From: Meconema thalassinum
Lineage: Eukaryota; Arthropoda; Insecta; Orthoptera; Tettigoniidae
Reading direction: 5' to 3'
Length of the DNA stretch: 64,000 nucleotides
Assembly: GCA_946902985.2 (NCBI GenBank)
Contig: OX336397.1
Span: forward strand, 150,343,890-150,407,889
Below, in pieces: positions 22,431 through 33,136 of the stretch. The notes beneath the pieces were generated by a model. It ran no database searches. It was not told the origin of the DNA and saw only the letters and a list, made by a program, of their open reading frames with translations. The position numbers were made by a program, and so were the translations under genes. Numbering within the stretch: the stretch's first letter is position 1; each line of letters begins with the position of its first letter.

Positions 22431-23492
22431 AACAACAAAAAACTTATATTCAGCAAGATCAGTACAAGTGAAGGTTGGTAAAAGGAAAAAGAGCATATAC
22501 AATAGTAAAGATGTAATAAGGGTATGCATCATTTTGCCCTTCTCTATACCTCTATAAAATCATAACATCCAGGGATCTGTTGTGTACAGGCACGTTCAAG
22601 TTACTAATTCGCCGACTGGGTGTCGCCTACTGTCCTCGTAAAAGTTTTATCGTGTATTTCATCATGATTCCAACTCGAAGCAGAATTAAATTAGAATCAT
22701 TAATGTAGCCTGAACATGAACGGTACGGTAGATTAACACAAACGAGAGAAATTTGGTGTAAGGAAACCATGTGAAGTGTTTAAGATTGGAAAGACACAAG
22801 CAGCAGAAATTGTGAAAAAATAAGAAGATATAATTAAGGGGACTAAGTACTCCATATACGATCAATGTTAATTTAGTAAAACTTAGGCGTGCTCATCTTC
22901 CAAAGTATTGCAGATAAAGCAGTGAATTTTGATATTGTTGTAACACTAGCATTTATCTCAGTGTTAAATGCATTTTAAACAAAATTAGTTCATCCAATTT
23001 ATTTTATATTTTACTTTTTTCATGTAAGTAAAAACCAAATTTTTTCTTACACATGAAGTTTTAATAAGCAAAGTATGAATTAGTTTATAATCAATTTGTG
23101 TTTAACATGGAGGTCAGTGTTAGTTTCAAAAGTTGTACCAGTTTCACACTTGTATCTTTCGTAGTTTCCGAGATGAGCACCCCACACCAAAAAAATAATA
23201 ATGTTTGCAGAAATTTAACTTAAATGTTAAGGTAGAAAAGAACATGTACTTTTGTGGTTTAAAACTTTCCAGCTCCATACTCTGGATCATCCATTTCTTC
23301 CTTCGTCCTTTTGGCTCCTCTCATTTTCTTTCTTTCTTGCTTCTTTGGTCATCTGTTCTGCCTGTCTATCAGCATATTTCACACGCAGGTCATCCATTTT
23401 CTGAAGCTGTTGTATGGTGTTAAGGCCCGGTTCAGTCCCTAGATGGCCAAGCACTTGTGCTTTTTGGGAATCATGGTAAATCATGGTATCTG
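22431..23492. other. AT-rich spacer, no gene recognised
   Basis: No supported coding region. The frames at 23205-23511 on both strands are low-complexity or mirror each other and lack domain signatures. Confidence 0.4.
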
Positions 23493-23574
23493 GCGATGTA
23501 CGTTGGAACATAATAGAGCGTTAATCAAATCTAACCTACAAATTTAGCTTCACACAATTGTAGTTAGTGGAAGG
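23493..23574 (-). mobile_element. SINE family F fragment abutting a full copy
   Basis: This holds only the central part of family F (ATAATAGAGCGTTAATCAAA to TAGTTAGTGGAAGG). It is immediately followed by the 3' end of a full-length copy in the same orientation, giving a partial head-to-tail arrangement. Confidence 0.65.
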
Positions 23575-24042
23575 TTGGTTGGTTCCTTAGTTTAGGGGCT
23601 GCGACAACGCGGTCATGTAGCCCCGTGTACTTTGGGTGTGTGTAGAATCTGTCTGATAACCGGTGTCAATTGTGATGGCTCTATTAGTGTGTGTTATCTG
23701 TAATTCAGGTGAGGACTGCATACGATCAATTTCAAGTAGTTCCTACTTTTACGACCAAATGCTACCATCAACAACATGTAGCTGTGAACTTGGCTACTAG
23801 ATGCCACCACCTGGTGGCGAACGTTGGAATTTAATAGAGCGCTAATCAAATCAAACTTTCAAATTTAGCTTCACACAAGTGTAATTAGTGGAAGGTTCTT
23901 TTACATGCCATAAATTTATGACATGGGTCCACCAGCTTTTCTTCCCGTCCGAAGGAAGGCATACTGAGGGATTTTTAACGCTGTTAAAAAATCCGAGGAC
24001 TTCGGCCGGGTTTGAACCCGCCACCTAGGGCATAAAAAATAG
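23575..24042 (-). mobile_element. tRNA-derived SINE, family F, full length
   Basis: On the minus strand the B-box-like GGGTTCAAACCCGGCCGAAG is near 24015. It is followed by a TTTTAACAGCGTTAAAAATC block, CCTTCGGACGG and a long body through CCTTCCACTAATTAC. The 3' domain is ACCGGTTATCAGACAGATTC to CAGCCCCTAAACTAAGGAAC at 23575. This 3' domain is shared with family C although the heads differ. The extreme 5' end is degraded in this copy (after CCTAGGGCATAAAA). Confidence 0.82.
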
Positions 24043-24250
24043 AGCAATTTGCGGAGAATGCTCCGCTGTTGATATGGATATTGTTTCAAGCTGAGAAGAA
24101 AAACTGCCTTCCATCACTGACGGCTATTCACCGGAAAACATTTTAAATGTGGACGAAACTGGACTGTTTTAATCGCGCGTTATCCTACGTTTTCATGTAA
24201 GTACACTACACATACTGCACATGTGCCAAATTGCAATCATTTTCTCTAAC

Positions 24251-24320
24251 CCTCTCTATAGTGGACACCCCTCTTTAGCGGACTGTATTTACGGTCCCAA
24301 GGGTGTCCGTTATAGAGAGG
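24251..24320. mobile_element. 70-bp palindromic mini-element with pogo/Tigger-like ends
   Basis: The left arm CCTCTCTATAGTGGACACCC (24251-24270) and right arm GGGTGTCCGTTATAGAGAGG (24301-24320) are reverse complements with two mismatches around a 30-base loop. The arm sequence resembles terminal repeats of Tigger/pogo-type DNA transposons. It may be two ends joined by deletion of everything between them. Confidence 0.6.
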
Positions 24321-24429
24321 TTTCACTGCTTCAAATCTGAGGGGTTCTTTCCCAATCTTTTTCAACCCCTTTTCCACCTTGTCATGCCCACCGCATTCTC
24401 CTTCGCTAGTCTTTTCACCTCCCAGTCCG

Positions 24430-24818
24430 CCTCGCAGTTGCTAGCATTCTTAGCTGTCACCTCGAAGGACCCCCGAATTCGATGCCCGGCTCTGCCAAGA
24501 AATTTAATTCTAGTCTGAGGCCTGGAACGGGGTACACTCAACATCGTGAGGCAAAATTGAGAATAGGCGGGTTCGATTCCCACCTCTGCAATCTTGGAAG
24601 TGGATTTCCATGGTTTCCTCACTTCTACTCCAGGCAAATGCCAGGATGGTACCTAACTTAGGCTCATGGCCGCTTCCTTCTCAAATTCTACCTCCATTAC
24701 AAAATCACACATTAGTACAAACACACAGGTTATCAGACAAATCTACACACACCCAAGTACACGAGGCTCCATGACCACGATTTCGCAAAACCCCTAAATC
24801 AATCAACAACAACAAGTT
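24430..24818 (+). mobile_element. SINE, family C, near full length
   Basis: The copy covers the head (GCAGTTGCTAGCATTCTTAG), B-box-like CGAATTCGATGCCCGG, a second B-box-like CGGGTTCGATTCCCACC and a CCAGGCAAATGCCAGGATGG block. The 3' domain has CAGGTTATCAGACAAATCTA and GATTTCGCAAAACCCCTAAA, with an AACAACAACAAG tail. Two tRNA-like B boxes ~100 bp apart are a feature of the family. Confidence 0.85.
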
Positions 24819-25654
24819 AGTATAAAACTAAAACCAAAAAAATAATTTAAAATAATATGTGTTAATTAAATTCCATTTGAAGCTGTCTTCTGAAATAAGA
24901 TTAAAATATGCCAAGATGTTCCTTTGCTTACAAACAGAAAACCAACTTAGTTATGTCTTAAACACTGACCTCAACAAGCTGAGTGGAGAGGGAACCATTC
25001 TCTGCTAAATGTAGGAAAGCATGAAGCATTTCAGTCGCGTTTGGACTCATTTTCTTAAGAATTTTATGTGGAATTTATATAAAAATGAAAATTGTAAATT
25101 TAAACTTAAAATAAAAAAAGTTTTAGTCCTGTGGGACAGCGTCAGTAGGTGAGTCATTGATTACCATCGGCCGGTCAGGTGAGCGGGTCGGGAGGATGAG
25201 TGAGTGACGTGAGTTGAGTTCCGAGAAATTCCTTAATCCTCTGGGTATCATGGCCAAGCGGAAAGACTATAAGGTACTTGTGTTGTTGTTGTTTTATTTG
25301 AGGGGCTTGAACAAAAAAAAGTACTCGCATTATATCTCTGCCGGTGAGGACCGTTGCATTTCTGAGCATTCGAGCCATCAACTCCTTTACTCCTATTCAT
25401 AAGACATTACCCCACAGTTTGGGGCTCGGGAGTTCTGACGGCCGACTTAGCATAATACACTCGGCACACTAATTAGTGCTTGCCACACAATTTGTTTGTG
25501 TGCCAATTTGAGAAATGTCTTTGGTGAGGTTAGTACAGTCTGTATACTTTTCCTGGAAGTAATGACGTAGTTCACCGGCAGAGATATAACGTGGGCACTG
25601 TACGTCGCGTCGTGGTCAATAATCCAGTGCACTTAGATGTATATGTGTGTAATT
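24819..25654. other. spacer, no gene recognised
   Basis: No recognised domain. 25140-25400 includes GC-rich blocks and a GTTGTTGTTGTTTTATTTGA stretch resembling a reversed SINE tail followed by GGGGCTTGAAC, possibly a scrap of a family C/F 3' end. Confidence 0.35.
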
Positions 25655-25936
25655 TTTTCTGATAACCTGTGTTATTGTTATTGTTAATTTGTAATTCGGG
25701 TGAGGATTGGGAAGGAAGTGGCCTTGGCCGTAAGTTAGGAACTATCCCAGCATTTTCCTAGAGTTGAAGTGGGGAGAACCACGGAAAATCACTTCCAGGA
25801 CGGATGGAACCCACCTCTTCTCAGTTTTTCCTCACAAGGCTGAGTGTACCGCGTTCTATCCCTCAGACCAGAATTAAATTTGTTGACAGAGGTAAGAATC
25901 GAACCTGGATCTTCGGGGCAACAGCCAAGAATGTTA
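25655..25936 (-). mobile_element. SINE, family C, 3'-truncated
   Basis: On the minus strand the copy runs from the head near 25936 (CATTCTTGGCTGTTGCC), through GGTTCGATTCTTACC and TGAGTGTACC-type blocks, to GATAACCTG near 25660. It lacks the final CCCCTAAA end and adjoins another family C copy on the right. Confidence 0.75.
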
Positions 25937-25939
25937 TTT

Positions 25940-26331
25940 GTTGCTGTTGCTTATTTTAGGGGCTTTGCGACATCGTGGCCATGTAGCTCCGTGTACTTGG
26001 GTGTCTGAGGAATTTGTCTGATAACCTGTGGCACTGTGATGTCTGTTCTAGCGCGTGTATTTGTAATTGAGGTAGAATTTTGGTAGCAAGTGGTCGTGGT
26101 CTTACGTTAGGTACCATCCCGACATTTGACTGGAGTAGAAGTGTGAAACCACGGAAAAACACTTCCAGGGTGGGTGAGGTAGGAATCAAACCCGCCTTTT
26201 CTCAGTTTTGCCGCATGAGGCTGAGTGTATCTCCTTCTGGCCATCAGACCAGAATTAAATTTCTTGGCAGAGGTAGGAATCGAAACGGGACCTCCGGGGC
26301 ACATTGAAGAATGCCAGCCGCTACATCATTA
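25940..26331 (-). mobile_element. SINE, family C, full length
   Basis: The head near 26331 (GATGTAGCGGCTGGCATTCT) leads to the B-box-like CGTTTCGATTCC, the two body blocks and the 3' end GCCCCTAAAATAAGCAACAG near 25940. It lies head-to-tail after the truncated copy, giving two successive family C copies on the minus strand. Confidence 0.85.
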
Positions 26332-26367
26332 GGTGGACACAATATTACAAACACTTTTACAAATTTA

Positions 26368-26588
26368 GCCGGCCCCGTGGTGTTGGGGTAGCGCATCTGC
26401 CTCTCACCCGGAGACTCCGGGTTCGAATCCCGGCTCCGCCAGGAATCTTAGAAACTGACTTGAGGGCTGGAACGGGGTGCACTCAGACTCGTGAGGACAA
26501 TTGAGTAGCTGTCTGACAGTGAGGCAGCGCCCCGGTCACGAAAACCAAGATTAATGGTCGAGGGGAGTCGATGCACTGACCACGGGCA
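26368..26588 (+). mobile_element. SINE, family B, 3'-truncated
   Basis: It starts at GCCGGCCCCGTGGTGTTGG, has an intact B-box-like GGGTTCGAATCCC and matches the family up to GATGCACTGACCACG. There it stops abruptly and the tandem repeat begins; the usual GGTAGGCCTAGGCC end is missing. Confidence 0.82.
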
Positions 26589-26599
26589 CTGAGGTGGGG

Positions 26600-27066
26600 G
26601 CTCCAAAGGATAAGTAGATTTTTGCCAAACGGCCCAGATCGTTGAAACGGTGTAGATTTGTGCCTAACAGCAGAGAATGGAGTGGTCTGTCCGAAATTTA
26701 ATGTGGCTGGTGTTACCCGCAGGGTTCCAAAGGGTAAGTATGTAAAATTTTGTCAGATCGGTGAAACGGTGTAATGAAGTGGTCTGTACGAAATTTCAAG
26801 AAGTGTTACTCGTCAGGTTCCGAAGGGTAAGTATGTAAAATTTGGTTCAGATGGGTGAAACGGTGTAGATTTTTGTCAAAGGGCCTAAATGCAGGGAAAG
26901 GAGTGGTCTGCCCGAAATATCAAGTAGACAGGGTTACTCCTCGGGTTCCAAAGGGAAAGTATGTAAAATTTGGTTGAGATTGGTGTAACGGTGTAGATTT
27001 TTGCCAAAGGGTAAGTATACAAATTTTGGTTCAGATCGGTGAATCGGTGTAGATTTGTATAAATAG
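26600..27066 (+). repeat. degenerate tandem repeat, about five units
   Basis: The anchor GGTTCCAAAGGGTAAGTATG or variants occurs near 26602, 26723, 26816, 26944 and 27004. Each is followed by a GATCGGTGAAACGGTGTAGA block and, in the longer units, by GGAGTGGTCTGTCCGAAAT. Unit length varies from ~60 to ~128 bp through internal deletions. The array ends in CAGACAGACAGACAAACAGG, AACATTCAGC and TA repeats, a 3' end reminiscent of some LINE or composite repeat tails. Confidence 0.75.
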
Positions 27067-27165
27067 CAGACAGACAGACAGACAAACAGGCAAACATTCA
27101 GCTTTATATATATATATATATAAATAATATATATTATATATATATAGATAGATAGAAGATAGATG
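27066..27165 (+). repeat. CAGA, TA and GATA microsatellites
   Basis: A short CAGACAGACAGACAAA run near 27067 is followed by TATATATATATATATA from about 27104 with one interruption, then GATAGATAGAAGATAGATGA. Confidence 0.85.
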
Positions 27166-27318
27166 ATGGCACTTTTTGAGGTTTCAGCCAGCTCCCGGGC
27201 TGAATACCTAACAGACTACAATGTAACAAAGGTTAATAGACTATACACAAGCTCGAATACACGGGGCTGAAATAACCACGATATCCGAGACCTTAAATGA
27301 AACAACACCATCAACGAT

Positions 27319-27776
27319 GGTTGGTTCCTCAGTTTAGGGGCTGCGACAACACGGTCATGTAGCCCCGTGTACTTTGGGTGTGTGTAGAATCTGTCTGATA
27401 ACCGGTGTTAATTGTGATTGCTGTATTAGTGTATGTTATCTGTAATTTAGGTAAGGACTGCAGATGATCAATTTCAAGTAGTTCCTACTTTTGTTACCAA
27501 ATGCTACCGTCAACGACACCTAGCTGCGAACGTGGCTACTAGATGCGACTGCAACCGGCACCTGGTGATGAACGTTGTAACTTAATAGAGCGTTAATTTA
27601 GCTTCAGACAATTGTAGTTAGTGGAAGGTTCTTTTACATTCATAAATCTATGACATGGACCCGCCGGCTTTACTTCCCCTCTGAAAGAAGGCATACTGAG
27701 GGATTATTATCCTCTTAATCCGCGATCACGGGCACAGAAGCTCAGCTTGCTACCAACTACGCCACCAAAGCCCCCT
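27319..27776 (-). mobile_element. tRNA-derived SINE, family F, full length
   Basis: The head is well kept on the minus strand: GGGGGCTTTGGTGGCGTAGT near 27776, with GGTAGCAAGCTGAGCTTCTG as the A-arm region. The B box has decayed to CCCGTGATCGCGG. The 3' domain ends with CCCCTAAACTGAGGAACC at 27319. Confidence 0.83.
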
Positions 27777-28186
27777 TCACTCCAACTACGAGAAGTTGGA
27801 CATTCCCGCGTCAAATCTCGGATTTTTCCAAGTTGGACGCGAGAAGGCCGTTGGTTGGGTCATGGAGCCCTGTCCTTACTGCGGTCATTGCCCTCTTCAA
27901 AGCTAGCAGATAGCGGCCATGCTGTACAATATTAAAACTTTGAGATGGGTTTTTCTTGTTCCAGAGGCGGCCTGTTGCAAATCACTGTACCGGTGAATCT
28001 AGAAGGGAGCAATGGGTATTATGTCCACATGTCCCTCAAGATGACCTATTACTGAAATGTTGCTGTTTTTAAGAAATAAAGAAAAGAAAGATAGTTTTTG
28101 TTTGTAAGAAAAACTTCAAGCACCATGGTTGATTTTTCAAGTTGCACCATCGTTATATCGATGGTAGCCTACGGATGCTTGTAATA
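27777..28186. other. spacer, no gene recognised
   Basis: Includes a GC-balanced segment (27781-27910) with the inverted words GAAGTTGGACATTCCCGCGT and CAAGTTGGACGCGAGAAGG, then AT-rich DNA ending in an AATAATAAT run that belongs to the next SINE tail. Confidence 0.35.
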
Positions 28187-28420
28187 ACAACAATAATAAT
28201 CATGTTATTGGTTTTACGTCACTTTTAACTACTGCGGATTTTAGAGACGCCGGGGTGCCTAAGTTTTGCCCGGAAGGGGATCTTTAACGTGCCAATAAAT
28301 CTACTGACACAGCTTCCTCGCATTTGCGTACCCTCAAATGCCAACTGAATGCGCCAGGATTCGATCCTGCAACCTTGGGCACAGCAGGCGAGAATGTTAC
28401 CGCTGAGGCACGCAGCCAGT
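28187..28420 (-). mobile_element. tRNA-derived SINE, family A
   Basis: On the minus strand: head CTGGCTGCGTGCCTCAGCGG near 28420, B-box-like GGTTGCAGGATCGAATCC, GTTAAAGATCCCCTTCC, then an ATTATTATTGTTG-type tail at 28187-28200. GGATGC occurs on both sides, but a full TSD is not clear. Confidence 0.85.
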
Positions 28421-28628
28421 GTGGATGCATATAGTGGCGTAACTAGGGGAGGTGATTAGGGGGATCAATCCCCCACCCCGAGAGCCAAATATGTTTTTAA
28501 AACGTAATTTGATGAACATTTTATTTAAGAAAGCCCATTCTTGAATTGTTGACAAACGATTGGATTATGCACATTTATGATTTGAGAACCTTTGTGGAGT
28601 TTGAAGCCATTTTTCAGTGTTGCCTAAG

Positions 28629-28816
28629 TAAACAAAAGTTTGGTGCTTTTCAGTCGGTCAACAGGAATGTACCCGAAAAGAGCTGGGTTATGCCATAATC
28701 CTGAAATAAATTACATGAGATTAATAAATATGAATTTATTTCAGGATTAGGGCATAACCCAGCTCTTTTTGGGTACATTCGTGTTGACCGACTGAAAAGC
28801 ACCAAACTTTTGTTTA
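28629..28816. repeat. long palindrome: 84-bp arms, 20-bp spacer
   Basis: 28629-28712 and 28733-28816 are reverse complements at 81 of 84 positions. The three mismatches fall at the words CAACAGG/CAACACG, CCCGAAAAG/CCCAAAAAG and GCCATAAT/GCCCTAAT. The spacer is ACATGAGATTAATAAATATG. The outer arm carries GCTTTTCAGTCGGTCAACA, also found at 18007, 42087 and 61378. The flank 28589-28628 (TTTGAAGCCATTTTTCAGTG) matches the extra part of the 18008-18104 insertion. Transcription in either direction would give a long hairpin RNA. Confidence 0.9.
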
Positions 28817-28915
28817 GAAACTTTTTTGTTACTTGTGTAGTGTTAGGCACATTGAGAGGTGCAAATGTTACCGAGATCAAATGTATATGTTTGCTTTTAT
28901 TGATTGTCTTATTCT

Positions 28916-29411
28916 GTACCCCGCACAAAGCAAAACACAAAAACAAATACATGACCAAAACAAAAGCAAAAAGCAAAATACAACAATAAAATCAGAAAAC
29001 AAACAAAACCTAAAACACTAAGCAAAAAGCAACATTCAAAAAAGAAAGTAAAAGCAGAAAAAACACAGAACCAAAAGAATAAACACGAAGTAAAAAGCAA
29101 CATTCAAAAACAGTAGCAAACACAGAAAAAACACAGAACCAAAAACAAAGCAAAACGCAAAATTCAAAAAAAAGCAAAATCAGAAAAAAACACTGAGCCA
29201 AAAACAAAAAAACACAAAGTAAAAATGCAAAATTCAAAAACAAAACCAAAAGCAGAAAAAAACAGAACCAAAATAAAAAAACACAAAGCAGAAACAAAAT
29301 TTAAAAACAAAAGAGAAGGGCAGAAAACAAACACAAAATAAAAATTAAATAACAAAAAGCAAAATTGAAATGCAAAAGCAGAAAAAGACACAAATGAAAA
29401 AAAAAATAATT
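28916..29411. repeat. A-rich minisatellite, ~65-bp period
   Basis: A nearly pure A/C/G (T-poor) plus strand contains recurring words such as CAGAAAAAACACAGAACCAA, AACACAAAGTAAAAA and GCAAAATTCAAAAA. The words reappear roughly every 60-68 bp with drift. The minus strand gives long Phe/Leu/Cys-rich frames that are artefacts of this composition. A related short A-rich block lies at 40985-41085. Confidence 0.75.
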
Positions 29412-29641
29412 GTCGCCTCCGTAGCGTAGCGGTCAGCTGCCGCCCCGGAGGTCCAGGGTTCGATTCCCGGCTCTGCCACAAAATGTGAAAAGTGGTAAGA
29501 GGACTGAAACGGGGTCTACTCAGCCTCGGGTGGCCCAAATGAGTAGAGGGAGTTCGATTCCCACCTCAGCCATCCTCGAAGTGGTTTTCCGTGGTTTCCC
29601 ACTTCGTCTTCGGGCAAATGCCGGGATGGTACTGCCCCCGT
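29412..29641 (+). mobile_element. SINE, family C, 3'-truncated
   Basis: The head is clean (GCCTCCGTAGCGTAGCGGTC and B-box-like GGGTTCGATTCCCGGC), followed by the body to CAAATGCCGGGATGGTACTG. It then departs from the family and lacks the shared 3' domain. The second B-box-like GAGTTCGATTCCCACC is present. Confidence 0.83.
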
Positions 29642-32600
29642 AAAATGAATTATAAGGGATGAAAATGGGAATAATACTTTTTTTTTCGAAGCCCTTGATA
29701 AAATTTAACCAAGGAATATGATGGCTGGAACTTGGCAGAAACCAGTCGTGAGGCGACGTCGAGCTAGGAGGGAAATTCCATCATGTGATTGTATTGCGCA
29801 ATGGAAGTTTCGAGAAGCTTGGAATCGACCTAGCAACAGTGAATATTCCCAGGATTTGTTTAGATATTGTTATAAATTATCCCATTGGATATGAGCTTAC
29901 AGCCAATAGGATGAAGTTTTAGAGAAGACGGGAGTTCCAGCAACTAAATTTGTATGGATATTTAATTCATTTAAGCCCTTAAAGAGTGAATTTACATTTT
30001 GGAAAAGGGAAGACTATGATAATAAAATATTGGAAATATTTTATAAGTCAATAGCAGGTCGCTATTGGAAGAAATAAGCGATTTGCTAGAGCCCGCGCGA
30101 ATTCGAGAGGGAACTCGAAAAGGCGGCTAAAATCGGTAGACTTGGAGGGGAGACGCCAAGCACCGAGGCTCTTGTGTATCTGAACGTCGAAGAGGTGAGA
30201 CGTGTGAAATTGGCGGAGAAAGGAGTTCCGAGTGTTTCACCGGTCTAGTAGAAGGTGACCCGTGGAGACAAGGCTTGAGCGAGAGAGGAATCTGGAGACG
30301 GCCGCGCCTTGAATCTAGGTGAAGTTGCGAGGTTTACATTTACCGCATTAACTTCGGTCTGATCGACTTCAGAGAATTCATTTCAACTACGTATTGTAGC
30401 TGACTAACAGATACTGTATATTGCAAACTTACAGAAATTTGGAAGAATTATTTCAGCAATTATAAGCAGTTTTGTGAAGCGCGAGAAAAGTGTTTTTCTC
30501 CAGCGCGAGTCGACACTTTGTCCGAGCGACTGCAGCTCAGGCAACAGCCACCCGTGAGTACGAGTGTGTGTTACTATTGCTTGTGTGGAACTGTATTACA
30601 GCACTTAGGATGGAGATGTATTCCATAGTGAAGAACAATATTCAGTCTAGCATTATGAAGATTATTATGGACTAGACTATTATGTGCGCCAGGAGTATAG
30701 GCAGATAGAAGCAATATAGGCAGCGATGGAGCATCGTTAGAGGAGACTGTTCGTGAATGTCTACTTAGTGAGCAATCATGAGACTCGATGCACAACTCCA
30801 TTCTAGTGGATTCTCGTCAAACATGAGCTCAACATTAACATCAGAGACTACAGAACGATGTTCAGATTCCATCTACATGAATGTTCGTTATACGAGTGAG
30901 GTCCAAGACTTTCCCTTCAAATGCATTTTGAAGTGGAAAGCAGAACTTTCGACGCTACTCACTGTTATAATGAGACTGTGCTGTGACGGAGATAGAAGAA
31001 GCATCAAGATTTTCAAGAGGTCCAGGGTTATCCCGGTCAAAATGAAGATGATGATTGGAGGCTCGCAGTTCGATTCCGGTCGGAGCTTGCTGTTTCCAGT
31101 GGGGGAATTCGTTCCTTTCCTGAGGTCACGAGTTCGTGGAGACGAACTAGGATCCAGCCCAGATCTTTGGGAGATGTAACATCAGAGTATTTTGTTATAC
31201 TCTATCTTGATCTTCTAGACTTCGAGACCAGGTAGCAGTGTTCACTAACCTTGTAGTTAGAGCTTGTAGTGACATTTACTGAGCAAATCCTTTATCCATT
31301 TTTCGATACAGTATTTATGTACTCCATGTATAGCATTTTTATTCTTCGAAATTGATTAGCCTATAGTGATCGTCAAGCGATGCTATTATCTTCGTTTGTT
31401 AGGAATCCAGTTTCTGAACTGAGATTATTTACTTGTTCGAGGAACAAGATTTTGTCATTTCCTTTAAGGAACAGTAATTTATCTTCGACGTTTTTGTATT
31501 CATTTTGAATATAGGTAATAGACATTTTCGTCTATGTTACCCATTAAATTAATTTTTATTAGTTTAATTTGGGCATTTTATCCGTCGAGAAGCAACGTCA
31601 AGAAAGAAGATCTTGGTAGTGATATATTGTGAAATAACATGTTACATTGTGGAAAAGAAACATTTAACGTAGACACGATTATTATCGTCAGAACTCATAG
31701 ATATTCGTTCTGAATGAAGAGAACACGAATATGACTAACTGTATGTTTTTATTGAAGAAAGCTTTGAACTTTCAGTCATTTAAGTTATTTGAAGCTAGAA
31801 TCTTCTTGGAAGATTATTTATCATCCGACTTTAGGGTAGTTATTGTTTGATATCCTCGTCGTGATAGATTCTTGTTGGACACAAACACATACATATGATG
31901 TTGTGATTAATTACTTAGGAGGAGTAATATCATGTCACGTTGTAGACATAATATTCCTTCTTCGATTAAAGTCGAACCCAGATGTGTGAAGATGAGATGT
32001 ACAGTAGTATTTTTATTAAATGTATGCACGATAGTTTATACTTATCAGAGTATCGTTTCAAGAGTATTAAGTGAGGAGTTTCAATATCGTGAAATCGAGA
32101 GGTCGTTAAGATGTATAAATTATTAATTTAACAATTGTTGTTATTGTTCATCAGACCAGCGATTGTGGTGACAACACTGTGAAATTATGCCCTTTTAAAG
32201 GAATGCCAGGTCGACAGAAGTGGAGTTGATAACCCTTTGATAGTGTTTTTTTGTGTATTTCCGTATGTAGTTGGCATACGAGGTTATTGCGAAGGTGTGT
32301 TCCGCATTTTATAGTAGAGTCATTGCGTGGGCATGACTAGTGTTGGCAAAGGCATTTAGACTGTGAGTAGAGAGTACTCCTTATTTTGTTATACACAACA
32401 TGGAATTTAGATAGGACAGGAAGGTTCACGGTTGAAATTGGAACTGGAAATTGATGATGACAGCTGTTATGCTATACTTTTATAGAGATTATTAAACCAG
32501 ACTTGTAACAGCATATGTTTCACCTTTAGTGGTCGAATGTATTAAACTTATTTTGACACCAGATCAGATAGGAGAGACTAGTGGTGGTTATTTCTGGTGA

Positions 32601-32896
32601 TGTAGAAGATATTAAAGATCACAGTTCACTGTATTTGACATAACTGCTAGATCAGAGCGCAGGCTCGACTGTATTTAGACGCTATTACTTTGGAAGAATT
32701 ATAGCTGGTGCTATAAGCGTCATTATACATTCTTTTAGTGTTAATCTTTATTATTTATCAATCGAGTGTATAACGTGTTAAGAACAGGAAGTTTTCGTTT
32801 GTTTAACGTAAAGATTAGAGTGTGAATGAGTATGTGATTGCATGTGGTTTGTTTCTTGTTCAGTGCGAATGAAATGAACTCAATTGGGACGTCACA
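29642..32896. other. 3.2-kb unassigned region, possibly decayed LTR element
   Basis: No conserved protein was recognised. 29740-30330 is GC-balanced and has the feel of retroelement leader sequence. A 133-codon frame (30778-31179) has no domain I can name and ends beside TTTGGGAGA|TGTAACATCA at about 31177, which resembles a polypurine tract and LTR start. No second copy of the following 1.5 kb is in the window, so an LTR cannot be demonstrated. 31200-32890 is AT-rich with short frames only. Confidence 0.35.
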
Positions 32897-33136
32897 ATGC
32901 GAGAGTCAGAGTCGAGAAGGCTGTGATGAGACAATGTTCACGAGGTTCGTGCTGCCGTAGTTACATCTCATTTGGAGAGGTTTTTGGATATCACATTGGA
33001 GTGCGAATCGTATATCAAAGTATTCTAGATACCTACAACACTTTTCTAAGTATTATTCCTAATATTTGTGAACCTTGCCGTAAGTTACGTGAAGTGGAAA
33101 ATACACAACCTAAAACTCTGTTCTGATCAACCCAAC

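Noticed and set aside
26600..27066. CRISPR-like array
   Set aside because: Units are degenerate and of variable length with no spacers, and the genome is eukaryotic; this is an ordinary tandem repeat.
29010..29538. Long Phe/Leu/Cys-rich minus-strand frames
   Set aside because: They are translations of the A-rich minisatellite and of SINE C, not proteins.
31177..32896. Possible LTR beginning TGTAACATCA after a purine-rich run
   Set aside because: No second copy, TSD or PBS was found in the window, so an LTR cannot be claimed.
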